Below the pieces are notes generated by a model, which was given only the letters and a program-made list of their open reading frames with translations, was not told the DNA's origin and did not search any database. DNA of 64,000 nt. Origin: Desulforhopalus vacuolatus. Its GTDB lineage: Bacteria > Desulfobacterota > Desulfobulbia > Desulfobulbales > Desulfocapsaceae. Below are positions 1-9,945 of this stretch, piece after piece; position 1 is the stretch's first letter; every line of letters starts with the position of its first letter. The stretch is from positions 57,313 to 121,312 of the forward strand of contig NZ_JAFFPZ010000009.1 of assembly GCF_016918505.1 (NCBI RefSeq). Reading direction: 5' to 3'. The translations under genes and the position numbers were made by a program.

Positions 1-882
1 GTCAAAATCTCGTTCCGGTTGCGGGGTGGTAACGATAAAATAGTTGTCCTGTAACATACCCGCAACGGTGGCGGAGAGAGGCGTTTGATTCCCCTGCAGC
101 TGCAGTGTCACAGTTGTTCCAGAGTGCACCGAAACCGGAGTATCGAGAGTGAAGAAGTGTTTCCGGACAAGCTGATGCTTCCGGGCGTACCCGGTCCCTG
201 AATCTCTTTTCTCCTGTTCGGAGCGCTTTTCGAAGGCCTCCATAATAAGTTCCAGCCCGGGTCGATGAATTCGCAAGCCGCGTTGATCGTTGAAAAAGCG
301 CAGCCTGAGCTGGAGGTCCGGCCATCCCATGATCTCCAACGCGGCTTCTTCTCCAGTAAGGGCTTCTGTTTCAGCATCGATGAGGGTTCCGTTTTTCAGG
401 AACAGCCAGCCTTTTTTGCCAACCGGGCCTGCTGCCTCAAGGGTGCAGGTGGTGTGCTCACTTTTGAGAATTTGCAGATAACTGTGCAAAGGGATGCTCT
501 GCAGCGGGCCATACTCTTTTACCTCAAGCAGACTCTTTGCTTTGAGCACCAGATTATCGCCGACCAGTGGCAGTGGAATACAGGCGCTGGCTCCGTTGGT
601 CAGAACCATTTCCTGGATGGTTCTGAGTCGTCGGGCAGTTACCACAATGAAGGGCAGCCAGGGGAAGCGGTGTGTGAGTCGGGAGATCGTCTTTTCAGGG
701 GATTCGCCTGTAGCAGGGAGTTCAAGGATAACAAGTCCGACACTGCGACTGCTTATCAGTTTGCCAGGATCGGTCCCGGCACCTGCCGAGAGCAGCAGAG
801 GGCACGCCTCCCAGCCTTCAAGCTGACGGGTGAGTTGCTCTTTAACTTTCGGTGTGTGGGTGAAAAGCAGTATAGTGTGCAT
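1..882 (-). CDS. Pseudo-receiver / DUF4388 (PATAN)-like / PilZ-like protein, partial
   Basis: An open frame from ATG (880-882) runs off the left edge with 294 codons visible and no stop, so the C terminus is missing. Residues 1-115 resemble a response-regulator receiver fold, but the phosphoacceptor position reads Glu (Glu54 in LVILELP) and the N-terminal acidic pair is absent. Phosphorylation is therefore unlikely. Residues about 125-230 (PLQSIPLHSYLQILKSE, then GWLFLKNGTLIDAE) look like a DUF4388/PATAN domain, common in delta-proteobacterial motility and signalling proteins. The visible tail (about 250-294) resembles the start of a YcgR-N/PilZ beta domain. The domain calls rest on residue patterns only. 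A regulatory or motility-linked role is inference. The ribosome site is weak, and the next gene, tgt, points the other way. Confidence 0.7.
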   Translation of the reverse strand, partial: MHTILLFTHTPKVKEQLTRQLEGWEACPLLLSAGAGTDPGKLISSRSVGLVILELPATGESPEKTISRLTHRFPWLPFIVVTARRLRTIQEMVLTNGASACIPLPLVGDNLVLKAKSLLEVKEYGPLQSIPLHSYLQILKSEHTTCTLEAAGPVGKKGWLFLKNGTLIDAETEALTGEEAALEIMGWPDLQLRLRFFNDQRGLRIHRPGLELIMEAFEKRSEQEKRDSGTGYARKHQLVRKHFFTLDTPVSVHSGTTVTLQLQGNQTPLSATVAGMLQDNYFIVTTPQPERDFD

Positions 883-989
883 TGACTGTCTTTAATTATA
901 ACGGGTGGTTTTGCATGACACCCTTTTTTGCTGGCATTTCAGGATTTCATGGGCAGTATATTTTCCAGCCCTCCAATATGTTCTTATGG

Positions 990-995
990 TATAAT
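990..995 (+). promoter_or_regulatory. Possible -10 element upstream of tgt
   Basis: A perfect TATAAT hexamer lies about 145 bases before the tgt start in the divergent gap. No good -35 hexamer is visible 16-18 bases upstream, so this is only a candidate. Confidence 0.3.
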
Positions 996-1050
996 AAGAG
1001 ATACTGTCTGGAAAGAGAAAAAAGCAAATGATCATCCTGTTTTCTTGTAA

Positions 1051-2256
<1,206 letters not shown>

Positions 2257-2314
2257 GTATCTTTGTACATTTTAACCCTATAATTTTTTCCACACTTATC
2301 TGAGGAGGTCTTTC

Positions 2315-2671
2315 ATGTTTACAGGTGTTGCTTATGCAGCCGACGCTGCCGCAGGCGGTGCCCCCAGCGCACTCGGGTCGTTTGTCCCTTTGATCCTGAT
2401 TGGTGTTGTTTTTTACTTTCTGCTTATCCGTCCGCAACAGAAAACGGCAAAGCTCCATCAGCAGTTCCTTGCTTCTCTGAAGCGGGGTATCCGTGTTGCC
2501 ACCACTGGTGGAGTAATTGGTACCATCGTCGACATCAGCGACCTTGTGATTACCCTTGAGGTTGCCGAGGGTGTAAAGATCGACGTTACCCGTTCCTCTA
2601 TCGCCGGTCAGATAGATAAAAAAGGCGAACCGGTTGGTGTAAAGAAAGACGACAAAAAAAAGATTGGTTGA
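2315..2671 (+). CDS. yajC: Preprotein translocase accessory subunit YajC
   Basis: This is a small inner-membrane protein associated with SecDF-YidC during protein export. The 118-aa product has a short Ala/Gly-rich N terminus, one membrane segment at about residues 22-38 (VPLILIGVVFYFLLI), then RPQQK and a soluble beta domain with GIRVATTGGVIGTI. That order is diagnostic for YajC. The ATG follows a strong GAGGAGG site. The gene is downstream of tgt as in many bacteria and is closed by a clear hairpin terminator, so tgt-yajC is probably one transcript. The usual secD/secF partners are absent, since the next gene is an RNase H. Confidence 0.95.
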   Translation: MFTGVAYAADAAAGGAPSALGSFVPLILIGVVFYFLLIRPQQKTAKLHQQFLASLKRGIRVATTGGVIGTIVDISDLVITLEVAEGVKIDVTRSSIAGQIDKKGEPVGVKKDDKKKIG

Positions 2672-2710
2672 GCCAGTTGCTGATTCCCCGGCGGGGATGA
2701 GCAGTTTTTG

Positions 2711-2748
2711 GAGCCGGATTCTGCAGAAGAATCCGGCTCTCTCTTTTT
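2711..2748 (+). terminator. Rho-independent terminator after yajC
   Basis: The arms GAGCCGGATT and AATCCGGCTC pair around a short loop and are followed by TCTCTTTTT. It lies 40 bases after the yajC stop and just before the rnhA ribosome site. Confidence 0.85.
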
Positions 2749-2762
2749 AGGGGAGAGGAAGA

Positions 2763-3467
2763 GTGGCGAAAAAGAAATTTTATGCTGTTGCTGTCGGCAG
2801 CAAGACCGGTATTTATACTGACTGGCCAAGTGCGGAAAAGCAGGTGAAGGGCGTGGCCGGTGCCAAATATAAAAGTTTTCCCACTGAAAGAGAGGCGAAA
2901 TCCTTTCTGGAAAATCCCGTTTACAACAAAAAGCCCACCGGGCCAAAGAAAAAGAAGACGGTGGCGAGGGTATCAAAACCTCCCCTGGCTGACAACGCAG
3001 TGCTGATCTATACCGATGGCGGAAGTATCAATAATCCGGGTCCCGGCGGTTACGGAACTGTTATTGAGATGGATGGCGACCGGCGTGAGCTCTCCGGCGG
3101 TTTTCGTCTGACCACCAACAACCGCATGGAAATGACCGCTGCTCTTGTTGCTCTTGAAGCGGTGGCGGAGTGCGGCAGGCCTGTTTGTCTCCACTCCGAC
3201 TCACGCTATCTCGTCAATGGTATAACCCGCGGCTGGGCGAAAGGATGGCGAAAGAGGGGATGGAAGAAGAGTGACGGTGAACCGGCGCTCAACGCCGACC
3301 TCTGGGCACGTCTGCTGGTACTGGTGGAAGGAATGGAGGTGCAGTTTTACTGGGTGAAGGGACACGCTGGCAATCCTCTCAACGAGCGCTGTGACCAGCT
3401 TGCGGTGGCTGCGGCGAGGGGGAATCCGCAGGCGGTAGATGCCGAGTATGAAAAGAATGTTGCCTGA
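2763..3467 (+). CDS. rnhA: Ribonuclease HI with N-terminal viroplasmin-like domain
   Basis: This enzyme degrades the RNA strand of RNA-DNA hybrids. The 234-aa protein starts at GTG after GAGAGGAAGA. Residues about 4-50 ([18 protein letters not shown]) form the caulimovirus-viroplasmin/RNase H1 N-terminal hybrid-binding module. A Lys-rich linker (about 57-72) leads to the RNase H fold. Catalytic residues are visible: Asp85 in YTDGGS, Glu123 in RMEMTAA, Asp146 in HSDSRYL, and His201 with Asp211 in [14 protein letters not shown]. All four carboxylates are present, so the enzyme should be active. The hybrid-binding domain usually raises affinity and processivity. It is monocistronic, lying between two terminators. 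Confidence 0.95.
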   Translation: MAKKKFYAVAVGSKTGIYTDWPSAEKQVKGVAGAKYKSFPTEREAKSFLENPVYNKKPTGPKKKKTVARVSKPPLADNAVLIYTDGGSINNPGPGGYGTVIEMDGDRRELSGGFRLTTNNRMEMTAALVALEAVAECGRPVCLHSDSRYLVNGITRGWAKGWRKRGWKKSDGEPALNADLWARLLVLVEGMEVQFYWVKGHAGNPLNERCDQLAVAAARGNPQAVDAEYEKNVA

Positions 3468-3496
3468 AGAGTGCTGGACGTTGCTGTAGAAGAAAG

Positions 3497-3530
3497 ATGG
3501 CCCTCGGGAAAATTTTCCGGCGGCCATTTT
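3497..3530 (+). terminator. Hairpin terminator after rnhA
   Basis: The arms ATGGCC and GGCCAT enclose an inner CGGGAAAATTTTCCG stem and run into TTTT. It lies about 30 bases beyond the rnhA stop. Confidence 0.65.
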
Positions 3531-3656
3531 GCTTTGCGACCAACACTGAGGGCAAAACTTAGACTTATGGATACCCTTATATCACGGGTGAGTTTCCTGC
3601 AGGAGATTCTGCAAAATACTCCCGCAGGTCATGGAGTGCTGAGAGCCTGCCACTCT

Positions 3657-3950
3657 TCAGGGTACCTTGAATAATGCCATTTACATTTTGTATTAACCAG
3701 ATAACACAACTGCGTGGAAATCTTTTTTGGCTATTACGAATGGATAAACAGGATGTAAAACGAGCATAACTTAATAGAAATGGTTTAATCATGCGAAAAA
3801 GGGCATTTTTTATAAAAGCGTAACTTCTTAAAGTTTTTTTGCCTTTATTCGCATGTTTCGAGCTTTCCTTTGGCAAAAAGTTTTTCGCTGTTCCGTCTTT
3901 TGCTTTTCCCTGTCTCCCGTCTCCTTTCTCCCGTCTCCCTTTCCCTGCTT
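3657..3950. repeat. Dispersed intergenic repeat, copy 1
   Basis: This fills the gap between rnhA and the glyoxalase gene. It opens with the short motif CAGGGTACCTTGAATAAT, then a block like CCATTTACATTTTGTATTAACC, GGATAAACAGGATGTAAAAC, and a pyrimidine tract with repeated CTCCCGTCTCC. The same pieces recur in at least seven other gaps of this window. No gene is seen. Confidence 0.75.
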
Positions 3951-4370
3951 TTACCACTCTCCGATATTTCCCATGCTCTTCCACGGTTCCATCGGAGGCA
4001 GAGCGTTTCCCTTCTGCAGCAGCTCAATACTGATCTTGTCCGGGCAACGGATAAATGCCATATTCCCATCTCTCGGCGGTCGCAGAATGGTGACTCCGTC
4101 ATCCATCAGTTTCTGGCAGAAGTCATAGATATTATCTACTTCAAAAGCCAGATGGCCAAAGTTACGGCCACAACTGTACGGGTTCTTCTCATCCCAGTTC
4201 CAGGTGAGTTCTACCTCTGGTTCTCCCTTTGCGGTGGCAAGGTAGATGAGAGAGAAGCGTTCCTCTTCAAAATCTTTGCGGCGGGTCTGTTGCAGACCAA
4301 GTTTTTTTTCATAGAAATCGAGGGATTTATTGAGATCGAGCACTCGGATCATGGTGTGCAGATATTTCAC
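3951..4370 (-). CDS. gloA: Glyoxalase I / VOC-family lactoylglutathione lyase-like protein
   Basis: This is a probable metal-dependent lyase that converts the methylglyoxal-thiol hemithioacetal to S-lactoylglutathione for detoxification. The 139-aa product has two beta-alpha-beta-beta-beta modules. The first begins [20 protein letters not shown] with the metal-ligand His at residue 5, and PEVELTWNW supplies a Glu. The second contains [11 protein letters not shown] (His) and [10 protein letters not shown] (Glu). The expected His/Glu/His/Glu set is therefore present. Translation starts at GTG after AAGGAGAATACT. The C-terminal tail ([13 protein letters not shown]) is not conserved-looking, and the stop abuts a purine-rich intergenic repeat. 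The true thiol cofactor in this organism is unknown. The gene stands alone. Confidence 0.85.
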   Translation of the reverse strand: MKYLHTMIRVLDLNKSLDFYEKKLGLQQTRRKDFEEERFSLIYLATAKGEPEVELTWNWDEKNPYSCGRNFGHLAFEVDNIYDFCQKLMDDGVTILRPPRDGNMAFIRCPDKISIELLQKGNALPPMEPWKSMGNIGEW

Positions 4371-4377
4371 AGTATTC

Positions 4378-4795
4378 TCCTTTTTGAAAAGTTACGTTTT
4401 TATATAATACCATTTACACTTTGTATTGACCAGAGAACGCGACTACGTAGACATCTTTTTTTGGCGATGACGAATGAGTAATAATTCGTGTTTATCCGTG
4501 ATTCCTTTTGCATTTTGTAACCACGAATGGACACGAATTTTCACGAACAGGGACAACGCATTAAACGAAAACGTTTGTATCCGAAGTTAAGCCGTACGGT
4601 GCACCAGGAGTATTATGAATAAAATTGGCTACCACGGAAAACACGGAAGGACACGGAAAACATCAATTACCTCAAAGCAGGCAACAGACCGAATTCAACC
4701 ACAAGGGCATTCTCTTATGGTTTTTTCAGTAATAATTCGTGTTTATTCGTGTCCATTCGTGGTTCCTTTTGTCGTTTGTAACCACGATTCTCTTC
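4378..4795. repeat. Dispersed intergenic repeat, copy 2
   Basis: It contains ATACCATTTACACTTTGTA, then AATTCGTGTTTATCCGTG, AACCACGAATGGACACGAAT, an ACCACGGAAAACACGGAAGG stretch, and a second AATTCGTGTTTATTCGTG. Much the same succession occurs at 29838-30237 and, inverted, at 35775-36222. No gene is seen from here to the tRNA. Confidence 0.75.
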
Positions 4796-5014
4796 GAAAC
4801 TTTGATATCTTCCAGTATCTTCACCACTATTTGTTCTCAGGAAAATTGATGAAAACGAGACAGTCGGGGCAGATCTTTCCAATGCCCCACAGTGAAAAAG
4901 GAGGAGAGGACGTCTGAGTGGAAAAGAGGGCAACAGTATGGAGTCTGGCTCTGTCGGGTGGAATATCAAGCTGATAAATGGAGTTTGGAGAAGAGAGAAC
5001 TGCAGAGAAAAAAA

Positions 5015-5089
<75 letters not shown>

Positions 5090-5115
5090 TCACTAATACG
5101 ACAATGAAGTTCAGT

Positions 5116-5144
5116 TTTCTAACAAAAAATAGTCTACATGTCAA
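5116..5144 (-). promoter_or_regulatory. Sigma-70-type promoter for tRNA-Gly
   Basis: On the minus strand a perfect TTGACA (-35, at 5139-5144) is followed after 17 bases by TAGAAA (-10, at 5116-5121). It lies about 27 bases before the tRNA 5' end, which fits a stable-RNA promoter. Confidence 0.65.
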
Positions 5145-5193
5145 GTGCTTACGATAAAAAAATGACATAAAGATATTTTGAATAGTACCATTT

Positions 5194-6525
5194 TCACTTC
5201 AGGTGAGTCTCTGTTGAGAGAGACTCCGGCTGCATGTTATAAAACCACCCCAAAAGGTCAGTGCGGGAGACAATGCCCAGGACCTCATCATCCTGCACTA
5301 CAGGCAGATAACCGATCTCCTCGTCTATTATGATGCGCGCCACCTGCATTGGGGAGGTGTCCGGCCTGGTGGTAGTGATATCGCGGGTCATGAAAGCCTT
5401 CACCGGTGCCTGCCACTGTTTTTGTTTTTTTACCCTCTTTAAGTCGGAGAGGACAATCATGCCACAGATCTTCTTCCCCTCCATTACCGGAAGGCCTCGA
5501 ATTCCCTGCTTATCCATGATTATTTTCACCTTTTCCATGCTTGTGTCTGGTGATACTGAGATGACCGGAGAAGACATAATCGAGGCGATGGTAATCTGGT
5601 TGGCAGTATTGTGGCACAGCAGAGATTTAATATGCTTTTCACTTTCTTCGGGAGTTGCAATCGTATTCTTTACCGTTGCCGAGCCTGCCCCCGGGTGGCC
5701 GCCTCCACCGAACTCGCTGAGAATTTTTCCGATATTGATCGCCTCCACTGTACTGCGCCCGATAATGGTGTGGTAATGGCCGAGATCGTAGATGCCAAAG
5801 ATGGCCTCTACCCCCATCACCCGGCGGCAGAGGCTGACCACCTCAGCCAGCTCGGGCACCTTGCTCCGCATGGAAATGCGGTGAAAGCCCACGGAATGGC
5901 CGTGGACGGTGAGGCGGCGGGTGGCCTGCGTCATCTTGAAGAAGGCGTCCTTCTGGCCTTTTTCATAGGGAGGATTGAGAAAGAAGCGGGCGACGTTGAG
6001 GTCGGCACCGTGCTCAAGAAGCAGAGCTGCAGCACGGGCATCGTCAGGGGTGGTGGAGGGAAAGGTGAGGTGGCCGGTGTCCTCATAGAGACCGATAAGG
6101 AAGACCGTCGACTCCAGCGGTGAGAGGTTACGCAGTGGTTCCTGCGGCATCTTGCGCATGAAGAGACTTATGGTGGCTCCAATATGTTCACGGTATTCAA
6201 GGTCGCCAGAGATGTCTCCCGGTGTTGTCATGTGATGGTCCCAGAGATCAATGTGCAGTCCGTCACGACCGCGCAGCTTCTCCATGCGATCAAGGCGGTA
6301 CCAGTGATTGGTGTCCACTACGGTGAGACGATGTACAGCCTCGAAATCAACATCTCCCGGCCCGATGAGGTTAAAGGCACTCTTGTGCGTGGAGAGAAAT
6401 TGATCGACGTTTCTGTTGACTGAAGAGGGTATGACGCCCACGGATCCCGGGTAGAAGAGGGTGCCCGCAATGACCGAGGCAAGGGCGTCAAAGTCAGTAT
6501 TTTTATGAGTGGTTACAATATGCAT
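5194..6525 (-). CDS. DHH-family phosphoesterase with tandem CBS domains
   Basis: The 443-aa protein starts at MHIVTTHKNTDFDALAS. A longer in-frame start at 6660 adds a 45-residue tail without family character. Residues about 1-160 carry DHH motifs: HKNTDFDALAS, VVDTNHW, and the signature DLWDHHMTTP. Residues about 220-310 form the DHHA1 half with EFGGGGHPGAGS, the usual nucleic acid/nucleotide-binding loop. Two CBS domains follow (about 325-380 and 390-440), each with typical motifs (IMSSPVISVSPDTS, GLPVMEGKKICGMIV). In delta-proteobacteria this layout normally continues into a poly(A)-polymerase/CCA-adding head. Here the protein stops after the second CBS, so only a DHH hydrolase sensing adenosyl ligands is supported. 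The substrate is unknown. Confidence 0.85.
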   Translation of the reverse strand: MHIVTTHKNTDFDALASVIAGTLFYPGSVGVIPSSVNRNVDQFLSTHKSAFNLIGPGDVDFEAVHRLTVVDTNHWYRLDRMEKLRGRDGLHIDLWDHHMTTPGDISGDLEYREHIGATISLFMRKMPQEPLRNLSPLESTVFLIGLYEDTGHLTFPSTTPDDARAAALLLEHGADLNVARFFLNPPYEKGQKDAFFKMTQATRRLTVHGHSVGFHRISMRSKVPELAEVVSLCRRVMGVEAIFGIYDLGHYHTIIGRSTVEAINIGKILSEFGGGGHPGAGSATVKNTIATPEESEKHIKSLLCHNTANQITIASIMSSPVISVSPDTSMEKVKIIMDKQGIRGLPVMEGKKICGMIVLSDLKRVKKQKQWQAPVKAFMTRDITTTRPDTSPMQVARIIIDEEIGYLPVVQDDEVLGIVSRTDLLGWFYNMQPESLSTETHLK

Positions 6526-6756
6526 ATACACGAAGATGTAGTTTTTTTGGCAGCCGTTGTGCGTATCAGCCATCTGCTTCTTTACGCTTTCCAGCGGCGG
6601 TAACAGTTGAGTGTTTGACTTATACACTGGGCACGTAAACTTATCAAGAGAATCCGGCATATATATTTTTGCCAGTTCGGCAAGTGTTGGTGAGTATTCA
6701 ATGTCCCCTTATATTTTTCTACAAAAAACATGCGGTATCTGCGGAGAAATTGATCT

Positions 6757-7902
6757 ATGAAATCGTCTCAATTCCATGAAAATCGACTCAAAGAGCTGCG
6801 CAGTCTCTACCTTGGAGAGAGTTGGGCCAACACGTGTCATCAGTGTGAAGTGGAGTTGAAAACACCGATCTTTGTGCTTACTGCCAGCGGTTGTTACGGC
6901 TCCTGGCAGGCAGAGAGCCGTACCCTCAGCATCAGCGAAGAGTTGATGCTCGACTGGCCGTGGACGGTGGTGGAGCAGGTTCTCCGTCATGAAATGGCAC
7001 ACCAGCTGGTCAGTGAGCGGCCGGAGCTGTTATCGGGAAGTGCGGGACGCTGCCACGGCAGCGGTTTTCAGGAGGCCTGTAAACTGCTGCGGGTCGAGTT
7101 GCCGTACCGTCGGGCAAGGGTGGATCTTCGGCGCATTGTCGAGGAGGCGGAGGTGTGGCGGAAGGGGAGTGGCAGCACCTTCAGCAGAATTTTTGGCCGG
7201 GTCGAGAAGTTGCTTGCCCTTGCTGGATCCGATAATCCCCATGAGGCCGAGCTGGCGCTGGCCCGGGCGCGGGAACTCTCAGTAAAATATCATCTTGAAC
7301 GCCTTGATCCGGGGGCGAAGGAGGTTCGCCATGTGCGCACCCGCCTTGTGCTGCATCGCCGGAACGTGGCCCGCTGGCAGCGCTTTCTCGGGGCGATGAT
7401 TCGGGAGAATTTTCCGGTAGAAATTATCCTGCTGCAGAGTTTTGATGCAGCGTCCGGCAGATCATCCATGGCGGTCGATATCCTTGGTCGCCCGGAAAAT
7501 GTGAAAGTAGCGGAGTATTGCTGGCGATTTATCGAAAATCATGTCGTGCGACTGTGGCAGCGCGACCGTGCTTCACTCGGACGTTTGTCCCGCTCTCAGC
7601 GTGGAGGTTATTTTGTTGGTGTCGTTCAGGGGTTTTCTGATAAAATGAGACTTCAGCAAGAGGTGGTATCGGGTACAGAAAGGGAGACGCTCGAAGAGGA
7701 TGCACTGGTGGTTCTCGCCGATCACTGTCTTGCAGAGTATGTACAGTGGTGTTATCCGTGTCTGCGAACCACTGCGGCGCAGGGAGGAGTGAGCAGGGCC
7801 GGGTATGTGTCGGGGCGTGCCGCAGGGCGTGAGCTGAATTTTGTGGAGGGAGTGACAGAGGGACCGGCAGGTACTCTGCTCCCGCCAGGAAGAGGAACAT
7901 AA
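6757..7902 (+). CDS. SprT-like zinc metallopeptidase-domain protein with DUF2786
   Basis: The 381-aa protein has an N-terminal SprT-like domain (about 10-125). Its zinc motif is His78-Glu79-Met-Ala-His82 in VLRHEMAHQLV, and a candidate third ligand is His100 in GRCHGSGF. A DUF2786 module follows at about 143-185 (FGRVEKLLALAGSDNPHEAE). The remainder is poorly conserved. SprT-type domains act in DNA-protein-crosslink repair in eukaryotes, but bacterial roles are largely unknown. Its TAA overlaps the ATG of the following NlpC/P60 lipoprotein gene (TAATG), so the two are translationally coupled. Confidence 0.8.
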   Translation: MKSSQFHENRLKELRSLYLGESWANTCHQCEVELKTPIFVLTASGCYGSWQAESRTLSISEELMLDWPWTVVEQVLRHEMAHQLVSERPELLSGSAGRCHGSGFQEACKLLRVELPYRRARVDLRRIVEEAEVWRKGSGSTFSRIFGRVEKLLALAGSDNPHEAELALARARELSVKYHLERLDPGAKEVRHVRTRLVLHRRNVARWQRFLGAMIRENFPVEIILLQSFDAASGRSSMAVDILGRPENVKVAEYCWRFIENHVVRLWQRDRASLGRLSRSQRGGYFVGVVQGFSDKMRLQQEVVSGTERETLEEDALVVLADHCLAEYVQWCYPCLRTTAAQGGVSRAGYVSGRAAGRELNFVEGVTEGPAGTLLPPGRGT

Positions 7903-8432
7903 TGTTGATGAAGTTTTGCCCGCAGAGGGGGAGTACGGCGATTCTGCTCGCCGTGGTGATTTCGTTTGCCCTGAGTGGCTGTACGGGAAAGAAGGTTCGT
8001 CATGCGTTGCCACAGGAGGAAATTTATCAGTGGCAGGGGGGGGCGGAAATCCCCTTCGAGCAACAGATGGCACAATTTTATAACAATTGGAAGGGGGTCC
8101 CCTGGCGGCTCGGTGAGAATGGTCGGCATGGAATGGACTGCTCAGCCTTCATACAGAAGGCGGTGCGCTGTCTGCTTGGAGTAAATCTGCCGCGAACAGT
8201 CGTCGAAATGGTGCGCTATGGGAAGAAACTCCGGCGGGAGGAGTTACAGCCCGGTGATCTGGTCTTTTTCCGAACCGGCTGGAATGTCAGGCATGTGGGG
8301 ATGTACCTCGGTAATTCGCGTTTTATGCACGTCTCGTCGTCAAAGGGGGTCTCCATTTCCGCCCTGCAGCCGGTGGATGGGTATTCCGGTTACTGGAATT
8401 CAAAATACTGGTGTGCCCGGCGCATACTGTAA
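7902..8432 (+). CDS. NlpC/P60-family cell-wall peptidase lipoprotein
   Basis: This is a predicted secreted endopeptidase that cuts peptidoglycan stem peptides. The 176-aa product has a lipoprotein signal (residues 1-27) ending in the lipobox LSGC, so Cys27 would be acylated. The NlpC/P60 domain carries the catalytic Cys80 in GMDCSAF, His131 in VRHVGMYLG and a third polar residue His143 in RFMHVSS. The length and the short pre-catalytic segment resemble the E. coli Spr/NlpC lipoproteins. It overlaps the upstream SprT-like gene by one base. No other wall gene lies nearby. Confidence 0.92.
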   Translation: MLMKFCPQRGSTAILLAVVISFALSGCTGKKVRHALPQEEIYQWQGGAEIPFEQQMAQFYNNWKGVPWRLGENGRHGMDCSAFIQKAVRCLLGVNLPRTVVEMVRYGKKLRREELQPGDLVFFRTGWNVRHVGMYLGNSRFMHVSSSKGVSISALQPVDGYSGYWNSKYWCARRIL

Positions 8433-8444
8433 AAAGAACACAGA

Positions 8445-8890
8445 GTTCATCGAAATTGAAACGGGAAGGAAGGCAAAGGGAGAAAGGGAAAAACAAAAAG
8501 CGGTAAGGCAATTTTTACCGCGAAGAACGCGAAGGAACACGAAGGAAGGCAAAAGCGGAGAAAGGAGACAGGGAAAGGCAAAAGACGGAAAGACAAAGAT
8601 TGGGGAGCCAGCGAGACACGCGAAAGAAGGCAAAAAAATTTAAGAAAAAGATTCAAGATTCCCTTTAAAATGAAACAGAGAATTGCTGTTGTTATACCAT
8701 TTATATTTTGTATTGACCAGAGAACACAACTGCGTAGACATCTTTTTTGGCGATTACGAATGAGTAATAATTCGTGTTTATCCGTGTTCATTCGTGGTTC
8801 CTTTTGTCGTTTGTAACCACGAATGGATAAACAGGATACAAAACGGGGTATAACTTAATAGGAATGGTATTATATCTTTGCTCTTCGCGG
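8445..8890. repeat. Dispersed intergenic repeat, copy 3
   Basis: A purine-rich block with AACGCGAAGGAACACGAAGG and GGAAAGGCAAAAGACGGAAA (about 8455-8640) is followed by the ATACCATTTATATTTTGTAT block and tandem TTCGTG-type units (about 8695-8865). It lies between the NlpC/P60 gene and plsY. No gene is seen in the 620 bases. Confidence 0.75.
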
Positions 8891-8948
8891 CCTTCGCGGT
8901 GAAATTTTTTGTCTTTTTCCATAACTTTTTGAAAAATCACGATAAAAC

Positions 8949-8977
8949 TTGACAACTAACTGAAATTATTGTGAAAA
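8949..8977 (+). promoter_or_regulatory. Possible promoter for plsY
   Basis: A perfect TTGACA (8949-8954) is followed after 17 bases by a poor TGAAAA -10 (8972-8977), about 75 bases before the plsY start. Confidence 0.35.
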
Positions 8978-9052
8978 AATCATTTCAGACAGTTGTCCAC
9001 CCCCCTTTGTTTATGGGGTCCCTATGGTTTAACCTCAATCCGGAGTAGAATC

Positions 9053-9751
9053 ATGTATTCACTGCTTTTTCTGTTGCTGCCTGCTGTTGGCTATTTTGTT
9101 GGATCTATTCCCTTCGGGTTGTTGATCGGTCGTATGGCGGGGGTGGATGTACGCCTGCAGGGCAGCAAAAATATCGGCGCCACCAATGTTAACCGGGTGG
9201 CGGGCGTAAAGTTCGGTGTGTTGACGCTGATCTGCGATGTGCTTAAGGGCAGTCTGCCGATGCTGCTTACCTCTCTGCTGCTGCCTGAAGAGTATGGGAA
9301 TCGCGAATTGATTATTGCCCTCACCGGAGTGATGTCGGTGCTTGGACACATGTTTTCCTGCTTCCTTGGTTTCAAGGGAGGCAAGGGGGTGGCCACCGGG
9401 CTCGGAGTTTTTCTCGTGTTGTCGCCTGTGGCTGTTGGCATCAGTCTCGGAGTTTTTGTGGTGGCAGTGCTGGTGTCCGGCTTTGTTTCGCTTGCCTCCG
9501 TTCTTGCTTCGGGACTGCTGCCGTTCTGGCTGTGGATCCTTGATGCACCCCGGGTGGCGATTGTTGCGGCCTTCCTTGTGGCTCTGCTCATTATACTCAA
9601 ACACCATGAGAATATCAGACGACTTCTCAACGGGGAGGAGAAGAGCTGGCGCGGAGTACCTGAGAAAAGGAAGGAAAATGGAGAACGACGGGAAGGGGAT
9701 AGAGACTGGCGTCAGTCGGGAAATGATATTAACCGAAGCAAAAGGAAGTAA
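9053..9751 (+). CDS. plsY: Acyl-phosphate:glycerol-3-phosphate acyltransferase
   Basis: PlsY moves an acyl group from acyl phosphate to glycerol-3-phosphate, the first step of phospholipid synthesis at the inner membrane. The start at 9053 (after CGGAGTAG) gives MYSLLFLLLPAVGYFVGSIP. The longer frame from 8993 adds 20 non-hydrophobic residues. Family motifs are present: GSIPFG, GSKNIGATNVNR and GFKGGKGVATGLG, with about five membrane segments. At 232 aa it is somewhat long for the family. The last roughly 35 residues (from NGEEKSWRG) are very hydrophilic and charged, rich in Arg, Lys and Glu, and look like an acquired tail. No plsX is nearby. Confidence 0.95.
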   Translation: MYSLLFLLLPAVGYFVGSIPFGLLIGRMAGVDVRLQGSKNIGATNVNRVAGVKFGVLTLICDVLKGSLPMLLTSLLLPEEYGNRELIIALTGVMSVLGHMFSCFLGFKGGKGVATGLGVFLVLSPVAVGISLGVFVVAVLVSGFVSLASVLASGLLPFWLWILDAPRVAIVAAFLVALLIILKHHENIRRLLNGEEKSWRGVPEKRKENGERREGDRDWRQSGNDINRSKRK

Positions 9752-9945
9752 GCAGCTGAGGGGTTTTGGGAGGCCTGACAAGATCCTGAAGGTACCTTTC
9801 TGACTTTTCATCCATGAAATTTTCTTACGGGAAGACTCTTTATCTATTGTTTCTTGGAAAAGAAATTGGGAATGGTGTAGGTTGAAACTGCTTTTTGGGG
9901 AACCTGACATAATGTTGGAATTCATTCCCCACTCCTTATAACTAC

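Noticed and set aside
265..885. Plus-strand open frame of about 206 codons
   Set aside because: It is the antisense of the partial receiver-like gene, whose minus-strand frame is open to the window edge and has recognisable domain patterns.
3870..4481. Plus-strand frame across the glyoxalase gene and repeats
   Set aside because: It is antisense to a glyoxalase with full metal ligands and starts in a pyrimidine-rich repeat.
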